Positions 1 through 13,514 of a stretch of 64,000 nucleotides of DNA are shown here, one piece after another. The translations under genes were made by a program, and so were the position numbers. Each line of letters opens with the position of its first letter. Position 1 is the first letter of the stretch. The stretch is from Allodiplogaster sudhausi (lineage: Eukaryota > Nematoda > Chromadorea > Rhabditida > Diplogasteridae): NCBI GenBank assembly GCA_945643635.1, contig CALZFC010000001.1, positions 5,347,501-5,411,500 of the forward strand, given 5' to 3'. Under the pieces are notes generated by a model. The model was not told where the DNA came from and ran no database searches. It saw nothing but the letters and a program-made list of their open reading frames with translations.

Positions 1-3000
1 TCTCTCTCTCTCTCTCTTTCGCACTCTTTCTTTAGTTGCTGTTTCCAAACGAGACTTTGATGTGATGACACATACACACAGACAGTCTCTTCCTCTCCAT
101 ACTCGTTGCATATTTGGCGAATGGGTGGTTTCCACGTTTTCGGACTGTTCCGCGTCGGGCGAACTAACCACTCAGCTGGCCGTGTTTAGCTGTTGTGCAA
201 GACTGACGAGAAAGAGAGAGAGAGAGAGATAGTGAGAGTGAGAGAGAGCGCGAGAGAGTGAGAGAGAGACGAAGAGAAAGACGAAGAGAGAGAGAGAGGG
301 AGAGAGAAAGAGGGAGAGAGAAAGAAAGAGAGACGAGGCAAGAGACTGTGAGAGGGAGACCTCACGTGAGAGGGAAAGGACACGAAAATGACACAGAACG
401 AGAGAGTGGGGGAGTGAACGCTAAAGAAGGTTAGGAAAGGACGCGAAACGAGAGCAATTAGAGAGAGAGAGAGAGCGAGCAAGAACGAGACAGAGAGCGA
501 GTGAGCGAGAGAGAGATGATGAGAGTAGGGGGAAGAAGGGAGTTTAAGATGGACGCGATGGATCAGAAAAGTATCAAAGGTGTCTATTAATCTTGGAAGA
601 AGACGGGACAAATTTTTAAGAAAAAAGATTGAGATTGAGATTGAACACTGAAATGAGCAGTTAAGTATGGAAAAGAAGAAAGGTAGACCATGGTTGCCCC
701 AAAAGATACCATCTCTACAAAGAGGCAAAAAGTGTTGAAGTAAAAAGTCAACTTTTTTTTTCTAACTGCAAGAGTGTACAAGGCGAAAGAGGCGAAAAGG
801 AAATCATGAATCCTTGCTCCGTTTGGTCTCGAACTTTCGCATTCACTCTAGTAACCAGATATGTATGTAAGTTAGACCTTAAAGTGCTCAAATTTATTTT
901 TGCAATTTTTGATAACGGGGCGCTCAAACAAATTTTTTTGAAGAGTATTTCATTTTTTTTTACGCGAACGGTTCCTTTTAATTTTGCGTGCATTCCATTT
1001 TCTTTGTTCGTTACTTCTGAATGCATTACAATTCGACTTTAGTCATCCTCGAAGAAATAATTACTAATGGTCCAGTTCACCGTGCAAGTATGCGCTTTTA
1101 ATTGCGTGCTCCGTGCAAATAATTAACGGCCTAATCATTCCTTATAAAAATCTTGCAATGTTGCAGAACAGATTGCGTCTTCAAAAACAAATAAAAAAGA
1201 AAATCCTGTCTTTTCTATAATACACAATTGGCTGTTATTGTATTGAGTGTTCAGCTGAACTCGAAGAAAAGTTCCATTCCAAAAAGTCAAGCCTACTTTT
1301 TTTCTACTTAAATTAATTGCACGGTAGAATCCATAACAATTTATGTGGAAGAGGAGTTTATCGAACGATTTTAAACATTATCATGTGATTCTTTTTTTCT
1401 TCCCGTTCCAACTTAGCGGAAACATAAAGTAATACTACATACTATTTATGTATAAAAAACTGCAAAATTGCCTAGAAACTGGCATTTCATCGTTTGGAGT
1501 CGTCGTAATGATGTCATCGCTCGGAGTCGTTGTTTCATCTTCGTTCGAAATCGATGCGTCGTCATCGTCCCTGGAATCGGATGGGGAGTCATTTTCACCC
1601 GTGAGGAACCGAACCCGAGCACTTGTCCCCATGCGCAGAACATGCTACTACCAGTACACCATTTCCCTCCAGGACGTTGACCATTGACTTCTACCAAGTC
1701 TAGCACGTCGTCCCTTACAGCGAAACATTTTTTTTCAAATAAAACATTTGGTTTATAACATTTTTTTAGCGTGTACTGCGACTACTTGAATAACCTGATG
1801 AAAGGTAGAGTGTCGCTCATGACTCACACGCTTCTCCAATTCTGCTCACAATCAGGCTGGAAATGCATTCTTTTTCTCCATATCCTCTCATTTACAATTA
1901 GAACAAATCGCCGCGATGGCAAAAATATTTGATTGCATTGAAATAAAAATAAGGAAAGCGGAAAGAAGGAAGTATTTTTTTAAATGGCAGCTTGCAATGC
2001 ATCCATGAAGCACTGGTGAGACGAGTTAATAGAGTATGTAGCCGTCGAAAACAGGAAGGGCTTGCTCCGTTCTATTTACTCTCCCAGTGCCCGCACGCGT
2101 TTGAATCAATAAGGGGTGGCTGCACCTTGCATTCTCGCCTGCATCATCGACACAAAATGCATTCTCTCATGTGTCTTCCACACACAAAACAAGGTAACAA
2201 GCGTGACTCATGTTCTTTTCTTTTCTACATTTTCGCTTTTATATGTATATTTATTTTTTTCTTCTTTTTCTTCTTGATATCTTTGTAAAATATTATGTTA
2301 TGTCCAGTTAATATTTATGTATTAAAGCAGCATTTCAGCTTTTCTCGTTTGACTTTCCATGTGCAACGGATTATTATTTGATGCCATCTCCATATGATGC
2401 TCACTTTTAAAGAGATACTCCACCCTTTGCTTTTTCTCTTTTATGTGCTGTGCACAAAAAAAGAACAAATGTTAGCGAAGGTCATCTAGCGTTCATAATG
2501 ATGTTTTAAAAAAGGGCATCTGAAGATGATTGCCCCATCGAGCGCCACTCCACTGGATAAATCTATTTTTCTTCTGCAACTAACGCCATTTTCTCAATGC
2601 CTAAGTCGAATTTGTTTCGACCTTAATTTTGTTTTTGTTTTTTTCGATGGTTGTCTTTCTTTAGATCTCTGTCGCAATCTCACTTTCGCTTTCACTATCC
2701 ATTATCATCCAGCACAAGTAAGAATGATAATGAATGAAACCTGCCCTCTAGAAACATCTGCCGCCGGCACACACAAAGAAGAATGTTCGCCTGAGCGCCA
2801 GGTGGAACACCAATGTCCTGCCGCAATATAGTGTTGAGCAGGACATTCCCAGCTCGCTTCTCGCGAGCACGGACACGCCTCCCCATCATTCTGTTTGCGT
2901 GCTCTCTCTCTCTCTATCTCTTCCTCTCTCTGTCTTTCTCTCTCCCACTCTCTCTCTCTCTCTTTCTCTCCGTCTCTGCTATCTGGGATCTCAAGCACGG

Positions 3001-3848
3001 TCCACAAAGTAGCCAGTAAATCGGCTTTTGCAGCGATTATTGTCGTTTTCGCTATAAAACAGTTTAAACTGAAATTAAAAAATTACAACAAAGTTGCAAA
3101 AGTTGAAAAACTGGCTAACCTGGTTTGTAGAATCGTGTTGGAGCCGTCGTCGTTGTATCTGGAATCCTTTTCAGCAGGACATCCAAAAACATGCAACCCG
3201 AGAATTGAATGCTACGAACATTCTTTTTTTTGTGTGAATGCCCAACACACGGAAACGGACAGCTAACACTAATAGTTGAAGGGTAAGATCAAAAGTAGAC
3301 CGAATTCGTTGAGGCATATCGCGGTTTTAGGAACGCGAGATTTTAGAGGGAAATAAATTGTTGAAGCAAGCTGATATATATATATTTTTTTAATTAAGCT
3401 AATTCTTGGTGCCTGCTCAAAAAATGAGCAGAACACAAATACTTTGCAAAAAAACCAAATTCTTATTATGCCAGCATTTTTAGTCGTTTATTTAGTGAGG
3501 CATTCCTTTGAATTTAACTGACGCTATGGCCGTGACGCTAAATGTGTTTCTATGTATATAACGAAGCGTATGTGATATTGAGGATTTATGAACAATTATG
3601 TCATAAAATAGATATGTGATACATTCATATGTATGTACATAGGCTGTTGCTCATAAACAATTCCGCATTTTCCTTTGTCATCACTTTTAGTATCAAGAGT
3701 TGTTTTTTTAAATACATAATAGGCGAATGGATAGGCGGGGTGGGGGGGTTAAAATAAATATTCTCTTTAGAATCTTTCTCCTAATGCGACTTATCACATC
3801 TTATTAGAGGAGAATGGGGCGAAATTCGAAAAGTCGTCGTTAAGAATT
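1..3848. repeat. Repeat-rich left end without a convincing gene
   Basis: The region holds AG/CT microsatellites (about 1-20, 205-320, 470-515, 2905-2975) and A/T-rich filler. Stretches 45-235 and 1780-1960 recur, diverged, at about 8934-9110 and 9700-9890, so this is one half of an old segmental duplication. The longest open frames are low-complexity simple-repeat translations. On the minus strand 1435-1705 there is a short acidic, non-repetitive stretch rich in D, E, S and T that could be a decayed exon, but it has no recognisable domain and no splice partners that I can support. Confidence 0.6.
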
Positions 3849-5714
3849 CTAATTTACGGTCGCGGTCACGATATTGCCAGCCGTGTAGTCGGGGCGAAGT
3901 TGCTTGGGTGGCACGGTCCATGCTGCCGGTGTCGCGTCTGCCCACGCGACGAAGATGGCGTTCGAAAGGAGCAGCAGAATGCCGTGGCCGATGAAGAGGA
4001 TGCGCCATGAAGGCGCGCTCAATGGGAGGACACGGTATTTACATATTTATCATAAATGATTTGACGACCAATAGTATGTCATGTAATATTTGATTAGATG
4101 CAGGCACTAGTACTACTGTACGGTACTTGAGGGAGTGCTAGAATCATTGCATAATACCATATGCGCATGTTGCGTTTCGGTTCTTGAGATGCTTACTTGT
4201 ATGTGAATTCTTAAAAGTGAAGCAAGCATGCATAAATACGTTTCCATCTCTTTCTTTACCTTGTGTTGTCCTGCAGAATGGTGTCCGCGACAAAGGGCTC
4301 AATCAGAATGCAGATGGCCCAAATGTTGACAATCTGCATAGGATTCGCTGTATTCAGGAGAACCAAGGAACCTTTTTTTAGAACGTGTGCTGGAGCACAT
4401 TTCTAGTGTCAAAATATGGTTAAAGAACCATCCACATTTTGTTTGCTTTTCACCCGGCTGACCATTGCCATCACAAAGTGCGAGTGCTGTCGACTGTGGA
4501 GCGTCGCGCACTTGTTGAAGCCTGCCGAGTGTGTGCCGAGGACGCCCATGGCGAGCACCTAATGATGTATAGTTTTATAAGTATTTGATCTTTGAACTGT
4601 GATCTTTGAACTTTGAACTTGCCAGGATGACGATCGCTAGGATGGTGCTCTCGCGAGGAATCCACGCGATGACGAGGAAGAGCAGGCCGGAGCCGCCGAG
4701 CGCGAACGAGTCGAAAAGACGCACCTTCCACGTCTCGCTCGTGCATCTTACAATTTGTGTTATTTTTGAAATTTTATTTTTAAAATAAATCTAAAAATGT
4801 TTCTTACAATGATTAACTAAGATTAATAAAACATTTGCAAGTAATATACTATCCTTTCTTACTTTATTTTTAATAAAAAAAATCTATTTTATTTTACTTT
4901 TCAACATATTAAAATGTACAACTCACTTCAGGACGTCAGAGAGAATGCCGGCGACCACCTTGAAGCAGTACTGTGCTATGGTCGGGAAAGAGGCGAGGAA
5001 GCCTGAAAAACGGAACTGCCAAAGTCGCAAAAGAACGAAAGAAAAAGAAAATAGGAAAAAAACTATTTCTTATTTTTTGGCAATGTTCCAAACAGGTAAA
5101 AGGGGAGGAGGAAAGAAACCTGTCGTGAAGACAGAGAATTGTAGGAAGCTGTTCATGAAGACGGGATTGTACATGGCAATGTACTGAAAAAGTAGGGAAA
5201 GGGGGCTTTTGTTAAATTCTGCACAATTTTGTTTTCGAATATTACCATTAGAATTAGTATAAAATGTTGTAGGGTGAATATTTTTAATAGTATACTTTAT
5301 AGTAGATAAATGATATTCAGTCAATTTTTTGTTTTGTGTTCTTAAAAGTCGAAATAAATAAATACCTGCGTCGCGATGAGATCGCCGAACGCCGCGATCC
5401 AGCAGCCCCAGACGCACTTGGAGCGGAAGATGGCAGCGTACGGCACTTCGTGGCGCTCCACCTCAAGAGGAAGGGGATAATAGGTAGATCATTCGTTGAT
5501 TATTTCTAATTTATAGATTCTTAATAATTTAGTATTCATTAATTATTGACAGTTTATTGATGAATTAATTGCTGATTGATTATTGATTGCTTAATGAAAT
5601 ATTATTGTTTTATTTTAGGAAAAGGATAGAGATGCGCATACGTCTCGAGTCTTGCCACGATTGATGCGCTGCAGTTCGGAATGCCCGACCATTGAGTGCT
5701 CGTCTGGTGTGTCT

Positions 5715-5753
<39 letters not shown>

Positions 5754-6011
5754 ACGAATAGGTGGGAGAGAAATAGAGAGAGTACGAGAGTGGAAGAGAG
5801 AGAGAGAGGGAGGAGAGAGAGCGAGAGAGAGAGGGAATCAAAAAGAGAGATGTATGTATGCTCATCGTCAGACCTAAACAACAAGAACCAAAAGATGAAG
5901 ATGACCGCTGCGACGGCCGAGAAGCTGTAGAAGACGGCCGGCCAGCCAAGCGACGACGAGCAGATGGCGCCTGCGTTGGGAGAGATTAGGATGTGTGAGG
6001 GAGAGAGTGTT

Positions 6012-6043
<32 letters not shown>

Positions 6044-6119
6044 TGAGGAAGTTAGATAGAGAATGGTGGGGAGAGTGACAATTAGGGAATTAGAGAGATC
6101 GACAGTGAGGGGAACAAGT

Positions 6120-6162
<43 letters not shown>

Positions 6163-7977
6163 AGTGATGCGATACCAGCAATGGGAGACGTGATGACATT
6201 CGCGAGATGGCCGGAGCCCGTGAGCACGGCAAGGAAGAAGCCGTTCTCTGCCAACGGCGCCCAATCCGAAGTCACGGCGCCCATCATTGCAAAGGTCGAC
6301 GAGAAGCCAATGCCCTGGGATACAGTAGTAAATGACGAAAGTGGAATTGGCACGTAGCCAAAAGGAAAATTGGCACGTTGCCAAAAGTTTTTTCCCATAG
6401 CCCTTTCACTGTATTTTAGTTTCCATATGTACGTTTATTTACCGATTCAAAGCGAGACATATGTATATATGTAACTAATGCTTTGATCAATTGTAAGTAA
6501 GCTTTTTATAATATTTTCCTCTGCTAAATTGCTAATAGAGAGAAAAGCAATTAAAAGCGTTTAAATTAAATGAACTAGAACAAATGAATAGAAGCAAACC
6601 TCAATGATTCGCACGAAGAAGAAGGGCCAGAAGCCATGCGCGACCGCGAGTGGAATCAACGCCGTCATCACTGGAGATAAAGGATCAATTGTATCTACTC
6701 TCTCTCCCTCTCACTCTCTCCCTCTCTCCCTCTCAGCCTCACACACTCCCTCTAAACCTCACACTCTCAAACTTTCTCTCGCTCACTCTCAATCTCTCTC
6801 TCTCTCCCTCTCATCCTCACACTTACCAATAGAGATGATGCCTGCGGATGCGAATACGAGTCTCCTTGAATATCTCTGGAAGAGAAGGGCGTACGGGCCC
6901 GAGCCGGCGAGAGCACCGATGGCGATGCCCGCCTGCAGAGCGGACTGCTCGATCTTGGTGAAGTGGTCTAGACGGGAAAAAAAGATGATATGGTATGAGG
7001 GGAAAGAGCAGTATAAGAATTTTCCATGTCTTTTTTAAGTTAAATACTGAAGAAGTGATCTAATGAGGGTCCAGAGAAGCGAATGGTTAGAGTATCATTT
7101 AAAGCTCCCTCCACGTCCGTCTCTTTCTCTCTCTCTTTTTCTGTCTTTCCTTCTCTCTCAATCTCTCTCTTTCTCTCTCCCTCTCTCTCTCTCTTTTCCC
7201 TCCCTCTCTCTTTCTCTCTCTCCTTCTCTCTCTCTCTCTCTCTCTCTCTTGCCCTCTACTTCTCTCTCTCTCTTTCTCTTTCCCGCTTCTCACCTCTGAG
7301 TCGTGTCGTTCGATTGACTCCCTCCTCGGCCGGGTCGAAGCAGATCTTCGTGAAGTTGTACGCCTGCATGTTCGCGAGGATCGCCGCGATGCATGCGACC
7401 GACGAGGCCAAGATCTGTTTTATTAATAAATTATTTATATATTATTTAATTAATTGTTTTATTAATTTAATTTAATTAGGATATTAACTATTTTTTCATA
7501 CTAAAAAATTGTGAAAATTTTATTTAGTCCTAAAAGAAGGTTCTAATTAGTTTTTCTATTTATATTCTAAATGCACACTTGATACATTTTTTTTTGAAAG
7601 AAATACGCATTCTTCTGTTTGAATAAATAAGCTTGTTATTGCCGCTTTGTGCTCAATGAGCTCTTAGAATGTTCTTGATGTTGACATCACCCTGAACGGA
7701 TATTGGTCGGTATGCATATTTCGGGAAAAGTCTACGTGTTGTCTATCTGTTTGTGCTGGAAAAAAAGCGGAGTCGCTTTTTAAAGAGCGAGAAAGACCTC
7801 CGAACTCGGTTTGCCATTCTTTTTGGTATGTACTATGAGATCATTCTCTCACTCTTTCGTGTTCGCTCGTCATAATTTTTTTCATTGCTCTCAATGGGAT
7901 ACTGTACTGTTTACATAATTGCTATGATCTCTCAACTTCAACAAACTCACCAAAAATCGCACGATGGAACACCCCAT
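3849..7977 (-). CDS. SLC17-type MFS anion transporter, 14 exons
   Basis: This is a predicted multipass transporter of the major facilitator superfamily, most like the SLC17/anion:cation symporter group (organic anion or phosphate transport at the plasma, vesicle or lysosome membrane). Exons, in gene order: 7951-7977, 7294-7414, 6827-6967, 6600-6670, 6176-6314, 5874-5970, 5642-5714, 5366-5461, 5120-5183, 4927-5002, 4623-4746, 4454-4558, 4260-4333, 3849-4017. All phases agree and give 458 residues. The start MGCSIV lies in a short exon just after a TTTTTGCAG acceptor, as for a trans-spliced leader. Visible family signs are a QAGIAIGALAGSGPY helix, RIIEGIGFSSTFAMMGAV (the conserved helix-4/5 region) and an SWRILF segment before the last helix. 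One intron uses a GC donor (GCAAGT after 4623). Introns carry AG/CT runs close to the splice sites. The substrate cannot be told from the sequence. Confidence 0.88.
5715..7290. repeat. AG/CT microsatellites inside transporter introns
   Basis: Runs at about 5715-5830, 6005-6060, 6118-6158, 6700-6815 and 7110-7285 fill four introns of the SLC17-type gene. The run at 5715 is itself the polypyrimidine tract of the next exon (exon edge 5714). The runs at 6118, 6815 and 7285 sit within a few tens of bases of 5' splice sites. Purines are on the coding strand in some introns and pyrimidines in others, so there is no uniform strand bias. Confidence 0.85.
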
Positions 7978-10900
7978 TTCCGGGCGCGTTTGAGTTCTGC
8001 AAAAAATACGATTTATTTGGCTTATTATTAAATATGCGATTGGCAAGAATAAAAAAAAAATTGACAACAATTTCATCAAGCATTTTGGTAGATAAAGTAT
8101 CAAAGAAATATTTACTCTAGCACAGAATTTATGAACAAATTCGAGTTAATGGAACTTTATGAAGATACGCCACAAAAGGAGAACGGTTTCTCCTGTCGAT
8201 TTAATAGTGGCGGCAAAGAGTGGGCGATATTGAGATTCACTCTTTCATTTGCTCTTTCTCTTTCGTTCCCTTATTTACAGACACACATACAATCATTAAT
8301 TTATTGCTCTGTTATCGAGTGTCAGCGATCAGCAATTATATTCATACAAGATACCTACCTACCTATCGTACAATTAAAACATTTGTTTCCACTTAAAGAC
8401 TTGAAAAAAGAAAATCATTAAAAAAATATAATAATTGGAATTTAAAAAATTTCGCTCATTATTCGCTCTTTTTTTCTTCACAAGGCGTATTTTTATGTGG
8501 CCTGTGAAATGGTCTGAGAATTTAAAAAGTTGACAAACTTTTGGTGGATTGGACCTTCTTTAAAAGTCGGACAGAACACTAAGGAAAGAGCGGTCAAAAA
8601 GAGGCTGAGCTCTCAAACCGAAAGTGGAGAAGACAAGCAAGTTCTCTTCTCTTCCTACTCATTGTCATGCGCTGTGGAGTACTCGGCCAACTCCCTTTCT
8701 CTGCGTCTTTATTCAACTCTGTTCTCTAATCTCTTTCGCTTTTCTAGCTCTCTGTCGTACTCTCTTTTATTCTCTTCTCTCTCGCTCTCCCTCTCTCTCT
8801 CTTTCTTTCTCTCTCTCTTAATGTTAGATTACTCACACACTTTCTTTCTTTTTCCTTCTGCCTCACTCTCTCATACTCTCTCACTCTCTCAAACTCTCTC
8901 ACCATCTCACACGCTCTCACTCACTCTCCCCACGCTGTTTCCAAACGTGTCTTTGATGTGATGATACACAGTCGCTCTCTGTGTGCTCCGTGCATATTTG
9001 GCGAATTGATGTTTTCCGTGTTTTTGGAATGGCGGACTGCCCGTTCCGCTTCAGCCGAACGAACCACTCAGCTGGCCGCGTTTAGCTGTGGTGCGAGCGT
9101 GTAAGAGAGAAAGAGAGAAAAAAGAGAGACATAGAGAGATGCAGAAGTAGAGAGAGAGAGAAACAGAGAGAGAGAGACAAAGAAAGGTTTAGATAAAGAG
9201 AGAGACGATTAGACGTGTAGAGATAGAGAAATTGAGGGAGAAAAGGAAAGATTGAGACAGATGGGGTTTATGATGGGTACGAAAGATCAGAAAAGTATCA
9301 GAATGCATAACAACTGCAGCAGACTTACTTTGCAAAATGACTACTCAACGAGTCTGTTAAATGACATAATCATTTAAAAAACTTTTTAAATATTATGTCC
9401 ATTTGATTTCGATAATTTTTATCAGAATTATCTTCCACTAACTCTGCAATAGTCAATACGCAGCTGTTCTCTAATATTTCTTATCGGCTACGAGTCAATT
9501 TATTTATATTTGGTGAAGCAACGGTTATTTGACGATTAGGAAGTGGCGGGGAGGGGAGAAGAGCATGCATCAGAGGAAACGGTGTTCTCAGAGAATTGCC
9601 GTTGACGAGTGAGAGTGGAGGAAGAAGATACAGAGAAATACTACCATCAGACTACAAGTCCCTTTACATAATCGAACCAACTATATGTATATACATAGTA
9701 CATACATATGTACTTAAATAACCTGATGAAAGGAAGATCGTCACTCATGACTCTTTCGCTTCTCGATTTCTGTTCAGGTCTGAAAATGCATATTTTTCCA
9801 CAACCATCCTATTTTAAAACAAATTGCAAGGATTGCAAGTATTTTATGGCATTCAATAAAACCGCCGTACAAGGAAATAAGTCAATGAAGCACTGAAGAG
9901 AGGTGTCAAAACAGATGTCAAAACAGATTAGCTAGCGATGAAGAAAAGAATGCTTTCTTCGTTCTGTTGACACTCAGCACACTGCATTGCATCGATAACG
10001 ATTTATGGGTTGAACCAGCGGACTGTTAGAAGATGCAATTTGCTTGCATCATTCACACAAAATGCTTGTTCCTTTTCATCTTCTTCACAAAACAAAGCAT
10101 GGATTATTTTCTTTTCTATTCTATATTGTCGAATAGTTATTAATTTTCCCTCTTTTTATTTTTATTTTTTGCTTTATATTATGTTCATATCAAATTTTTG
10201 TTCAAAAGGGAGGCTTTCCACGATACTCGTCCACTTTCCTCACCTACTGATCTTTCAGCTATTGATCTTACACATCTGCTATGTATATGCATACAACATA
10301 TACGGTATACGTAGAAAGAAGCGAGCTCTTGGCTTCCTCTCTTCAGATGTGTCACTCGTATTATGTGGCATAATCACGTTCTAAACAAAGAAAAATCCAC
10401 TACAATGAGAGAACACTCATCAATCAAGTAAGAGTGTTGTTTTTTTCTCTCCAAAAAGTATGCAGCTTTGAAAGAGATGAATATACATATAATAAATATT
10501 CTACACAGCCACTACCGAATGATGCGCTGATCTGAGATGACGCAGAATTTGCGTGCATTTTTAAAAGAGTAGTTCGAAACTGCCCTATTACGCGGTTGTC
10601 ACAAAGCCTGCAGAGTGATAATAGCAGAGGTTGCTGGAATTGTAAATCTCATATAATTTTTCATCGGTGATTGTCCTCCTATACCCTAGGCAGATACATT
10701 AATCGTTCAGCACCACATCATTCCGTCGTCTGTTTGCGTGATGACATTTGATACTTCCCGCACGCGAGATGTATGTAACCTCGGCGTGTGATGGCCCGCC
10801 ACTTGAAGTGTTCGCACAAACATGCAACTGATGATGAGGTTCAAGAGAGTCAGTCATTCAATGTGTTCTTTAAGAAAAAAAGAAGAAGAAAGGCCTGCAA

Positions 10901-11260
10901 AGCTCTTGACGCTTTCCAGCTTCCTGTACGAGATGGACGAAGAGTGTGTGTGATGTAGATGAAGCCTGGCGACGAGTGGATCAAGGTATTCGGCGTATAA
11001 AAGCAAAGAGTGCGGTCAGTTGAGACATGGCATTTGCTCGATTTCATCATCATCATAGTTCCTTTTCTCTCTTTTATTTTATGGTACTTGTAATGTTACA
11101 TAAAAGACATCCTTTCATCTTTCTTCTTTCTACATGTTTTGGAGCGCAAGATTATTTAAAAAAAAATTAATGTTTAATTTATGTATCTTGTTTTGATTTA
11201 AATAAATAATTCCAGAAGCTCTCCTATTTGAGATTCAGAATTTCCAGACTACTGTTAATC
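7978..11260. repeat. Intergenic repeats; second copy of left-end segment
   Basis: No gene is supported here. It contains CT runs (about 8755-8930), AG runs (about 9100-9245) and the duplicate of the left-end repeat: 8934-9110 matches 45-235 and 9700-9890 matches 1780-1960, with many substitutions. The sequence just upstream of 11261 is the 5' region of the poly-cysteine gene; no clear TATA box was picked out. Confidence 0.6.
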
Positions 11261-12254
11261 ATGAACTCGCTCGTTCTTCTCGCTTTCTCCGCTTCCCTCC
11301 TCGTCGCCGTCTCGGCCATCCAGAATGGACAGCCCAAGCGACAGCAGCTGTCGAATGACGTGCGCCAATTTGGTGCTGCCGCAATCGCCTCACCATCAGG
11401 CACTGTTTCATGTTCGTTTTTCTTTTTTTTTTGTTCTATAGTTATTATTATTCTTAAATAATAATAATTATTATTATTATTATTATTAAAAGTTATTCTT
11501 ATAATTTCTTTTCTGCGCATTTACTATCGTATAATGTTTATGTTATTGAATAGAAAAGGTGGCTGGTTTTAATTTATTTTCTTATTTTTATTTTTAAAAA
11601 TCTTTTAGCTGTTCCATCTCCATCCTTGGTAGCGCACAGCGTGAAGGAATGCAAGTCGCCTCGAGCTTCTCCTGGCGGCGCGCTCAAGAAGGCGAAACGT
11701 TGCTGTTGCTGCTGTGTTAGTGCGCCTTTCGAATTAACCGTTTACTCAATGTCAAAAGAAGCATTTTGCAATATATGCAATATGAAACATTGGATATAAA
11801 AAATAACATATTTACAATACCTTTCTTAATAAAAAAAGAAAAAAAACCTGTCAGGAAGTAATCATTTTTCAGCCTTGCTGCTGCTGTTGCCCCTGCTGCT
11901 GCGGCTGCTGCGGCTGCGGATGCTGTGGATGCGGATGCTGCGGTTGTGGATGCTGCGGGTGAGACATGATAGATCGTCTCTTTCAGTAATCCCTAAAAAA
12001 AGTCTGAAAATGTATCACCATAACGAACTTGCATATGTACTATTTAGTTCGCTAAATCCCCTGCGGAACTATTGCGATAGGAAGATAGTACATAGTTCCG
12101 CAATAACTGAATGTTCAATCTGGCTGTACATTCTAAGACTTTAATTTCCGAGTTCTTAAGACAAGTGAGAGATAATGACTTGCTTTGTAGATGCGGTTGC
12201 TGCCGCAAGCGAAAACGCCGCGCTGCCGGCAGCGCACAGAAGAAGCAGCAGTAA
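11261..12254 (+). CDS. Small secreted poly-cysteine protein, 4 exons
   Basis: The exons are 11261-11411, 11609-11715, 11873-11958 and 12191-12254. Splice phases agree and give 135 residues. Residues 1-19 (MNSLVLLAFSASLLVAVSA) are a signal peptide. A non-repetitive middle with one Cys ends in KKAKR, a possible basic cleavage site, directly before five consecutive cysteines. Exon 3 then encodes C5, a Pro, C3 and a run of CCG/CG units (19 Cys in 28 codons), and exon 4 adds GCGCC followed by a strongly basic tail, RKRKRRAAGSAQKKQQ. In total 28 of 135 residues are Cys. The Cys exon is built on TGC/GGC triplets, so repeat slippage may have created or lengthened it. I do not recognise the family. 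A secreted, disulphide-linked or metal-binding protein is possible, but that is inference. Confidence 0.82.
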
Positions 12255-13514
12255 AAGGCTTCTTTCAACTGACGCTGCCAAATTGGCATTTTGAAGTCGT
12301 TAATATTGTCATTCGCATCCGACAAATCTTACTTCTAATGAGGTCGTATTTATTTTAATTATCATCATTTGTGAATACGCATAAGTATGTAGCTTTTAAA
12401 TGCTTGATAAAGTGCAATTTCGATCAAGAGCAAAGAGCCAGAACATCGCAATTAGTATATAATTGTGTTGAGTCATAATTACGATTAAGCATTCATAAAA
12501 TGATGCTAAAAATTTACTTTTCAGCAGAATTATATACATATAGGAATTTTAAAAATACACAACAACCTTTTTTTAGATACTACATGCCATGTGCTTACCT
12601 GATACACGGACCTTTGTTTGTGATCATGCAAAGGTCCGTGAAAGGCAATAGAGCTTTCCTTTTTCTCTCGACTTCTCCGAGTTCTAAAACCCAAATCGAG
12701 TCGAGATGATTTTATTTCAGTCTTTTTGTGTTCACACTTGCCAATTTATGGGGGCTTGTTGACATAATGAGCAAGAAGAAAACCATGAACATGAAGAGTC
12801 AGAATGAACACTTTTGTCGAATAAAGAGTTGAGCTGAATAAAATGATGCATGCCCGAGAGAGAAAAATTGTGTGCCAAAATCGCTCGAAATGAGATCACA
12901 GCCATTCAGATCTCCTCTTCCTGTGATTGATGCATCAGTTCTTTCGGCTTTTCTCTCATGAGATGGACGAGCACAAACAAAAGAAGAGCTGGCAACTATG
13001 AAGAGTGATTCCTTGTTTGTTCTCGCCTCTCATGCATATATGACTCCGCCATCTAGTGGAATGTATAATCGACGCTTGAAACGTACGATATCTGCCATAA
13101 AAGCATGGACTTCATGGCTTTTAAACCATTGCGCTCTTAATGTATCTGTTCTTGTCTGCTTGATGTGTCGCTTTCTTCTTCTACTGTTGAGAGACGATTA
13201 GGATAAAGCCAAACTTCACTAATTAAGCTTATTTAGAAAGAACGTAGTTCAATAATTTAATAATACATTCCGTACTCTCCAAGGCTACATTGAGGTGCAT
13301 TGGAGGAAAGGAATTATTTCTCTTTTTCACGTCATTTCTTATTTTCGGTGATATTTTGAAATCTATACTTACATATATAACCATTGCTCCTACAACAGGC
13401 GAGAACTCAATAGTTCAGCAAATTCATTTGCTTCCTCGAGTCGCGAAAACGTGTTAAAGCAGAACTATATATATATATATTTTTATATATATTATTTACT
13501 TTATTTAGTTTTTG
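12255..13514. other. Intergenic, no gene seen
   Basis: A/T-rich spacer between the poly-cysteine gene and the DUF273-like gene. The only structure noted is a perfect 12-bp inverted repeat at 12605-12616 and 12629-12640 with a 12-nt loop. A short AT run precedes the next gene (13467-13495). Confidence 0.5.

Noticed and set aside
186..728. 180-codon minus-strand open frame
   Set aside because: It is almost wholly a translated AG/CT repeat (Ser/Leu/Phe), with no domain and no splice context.
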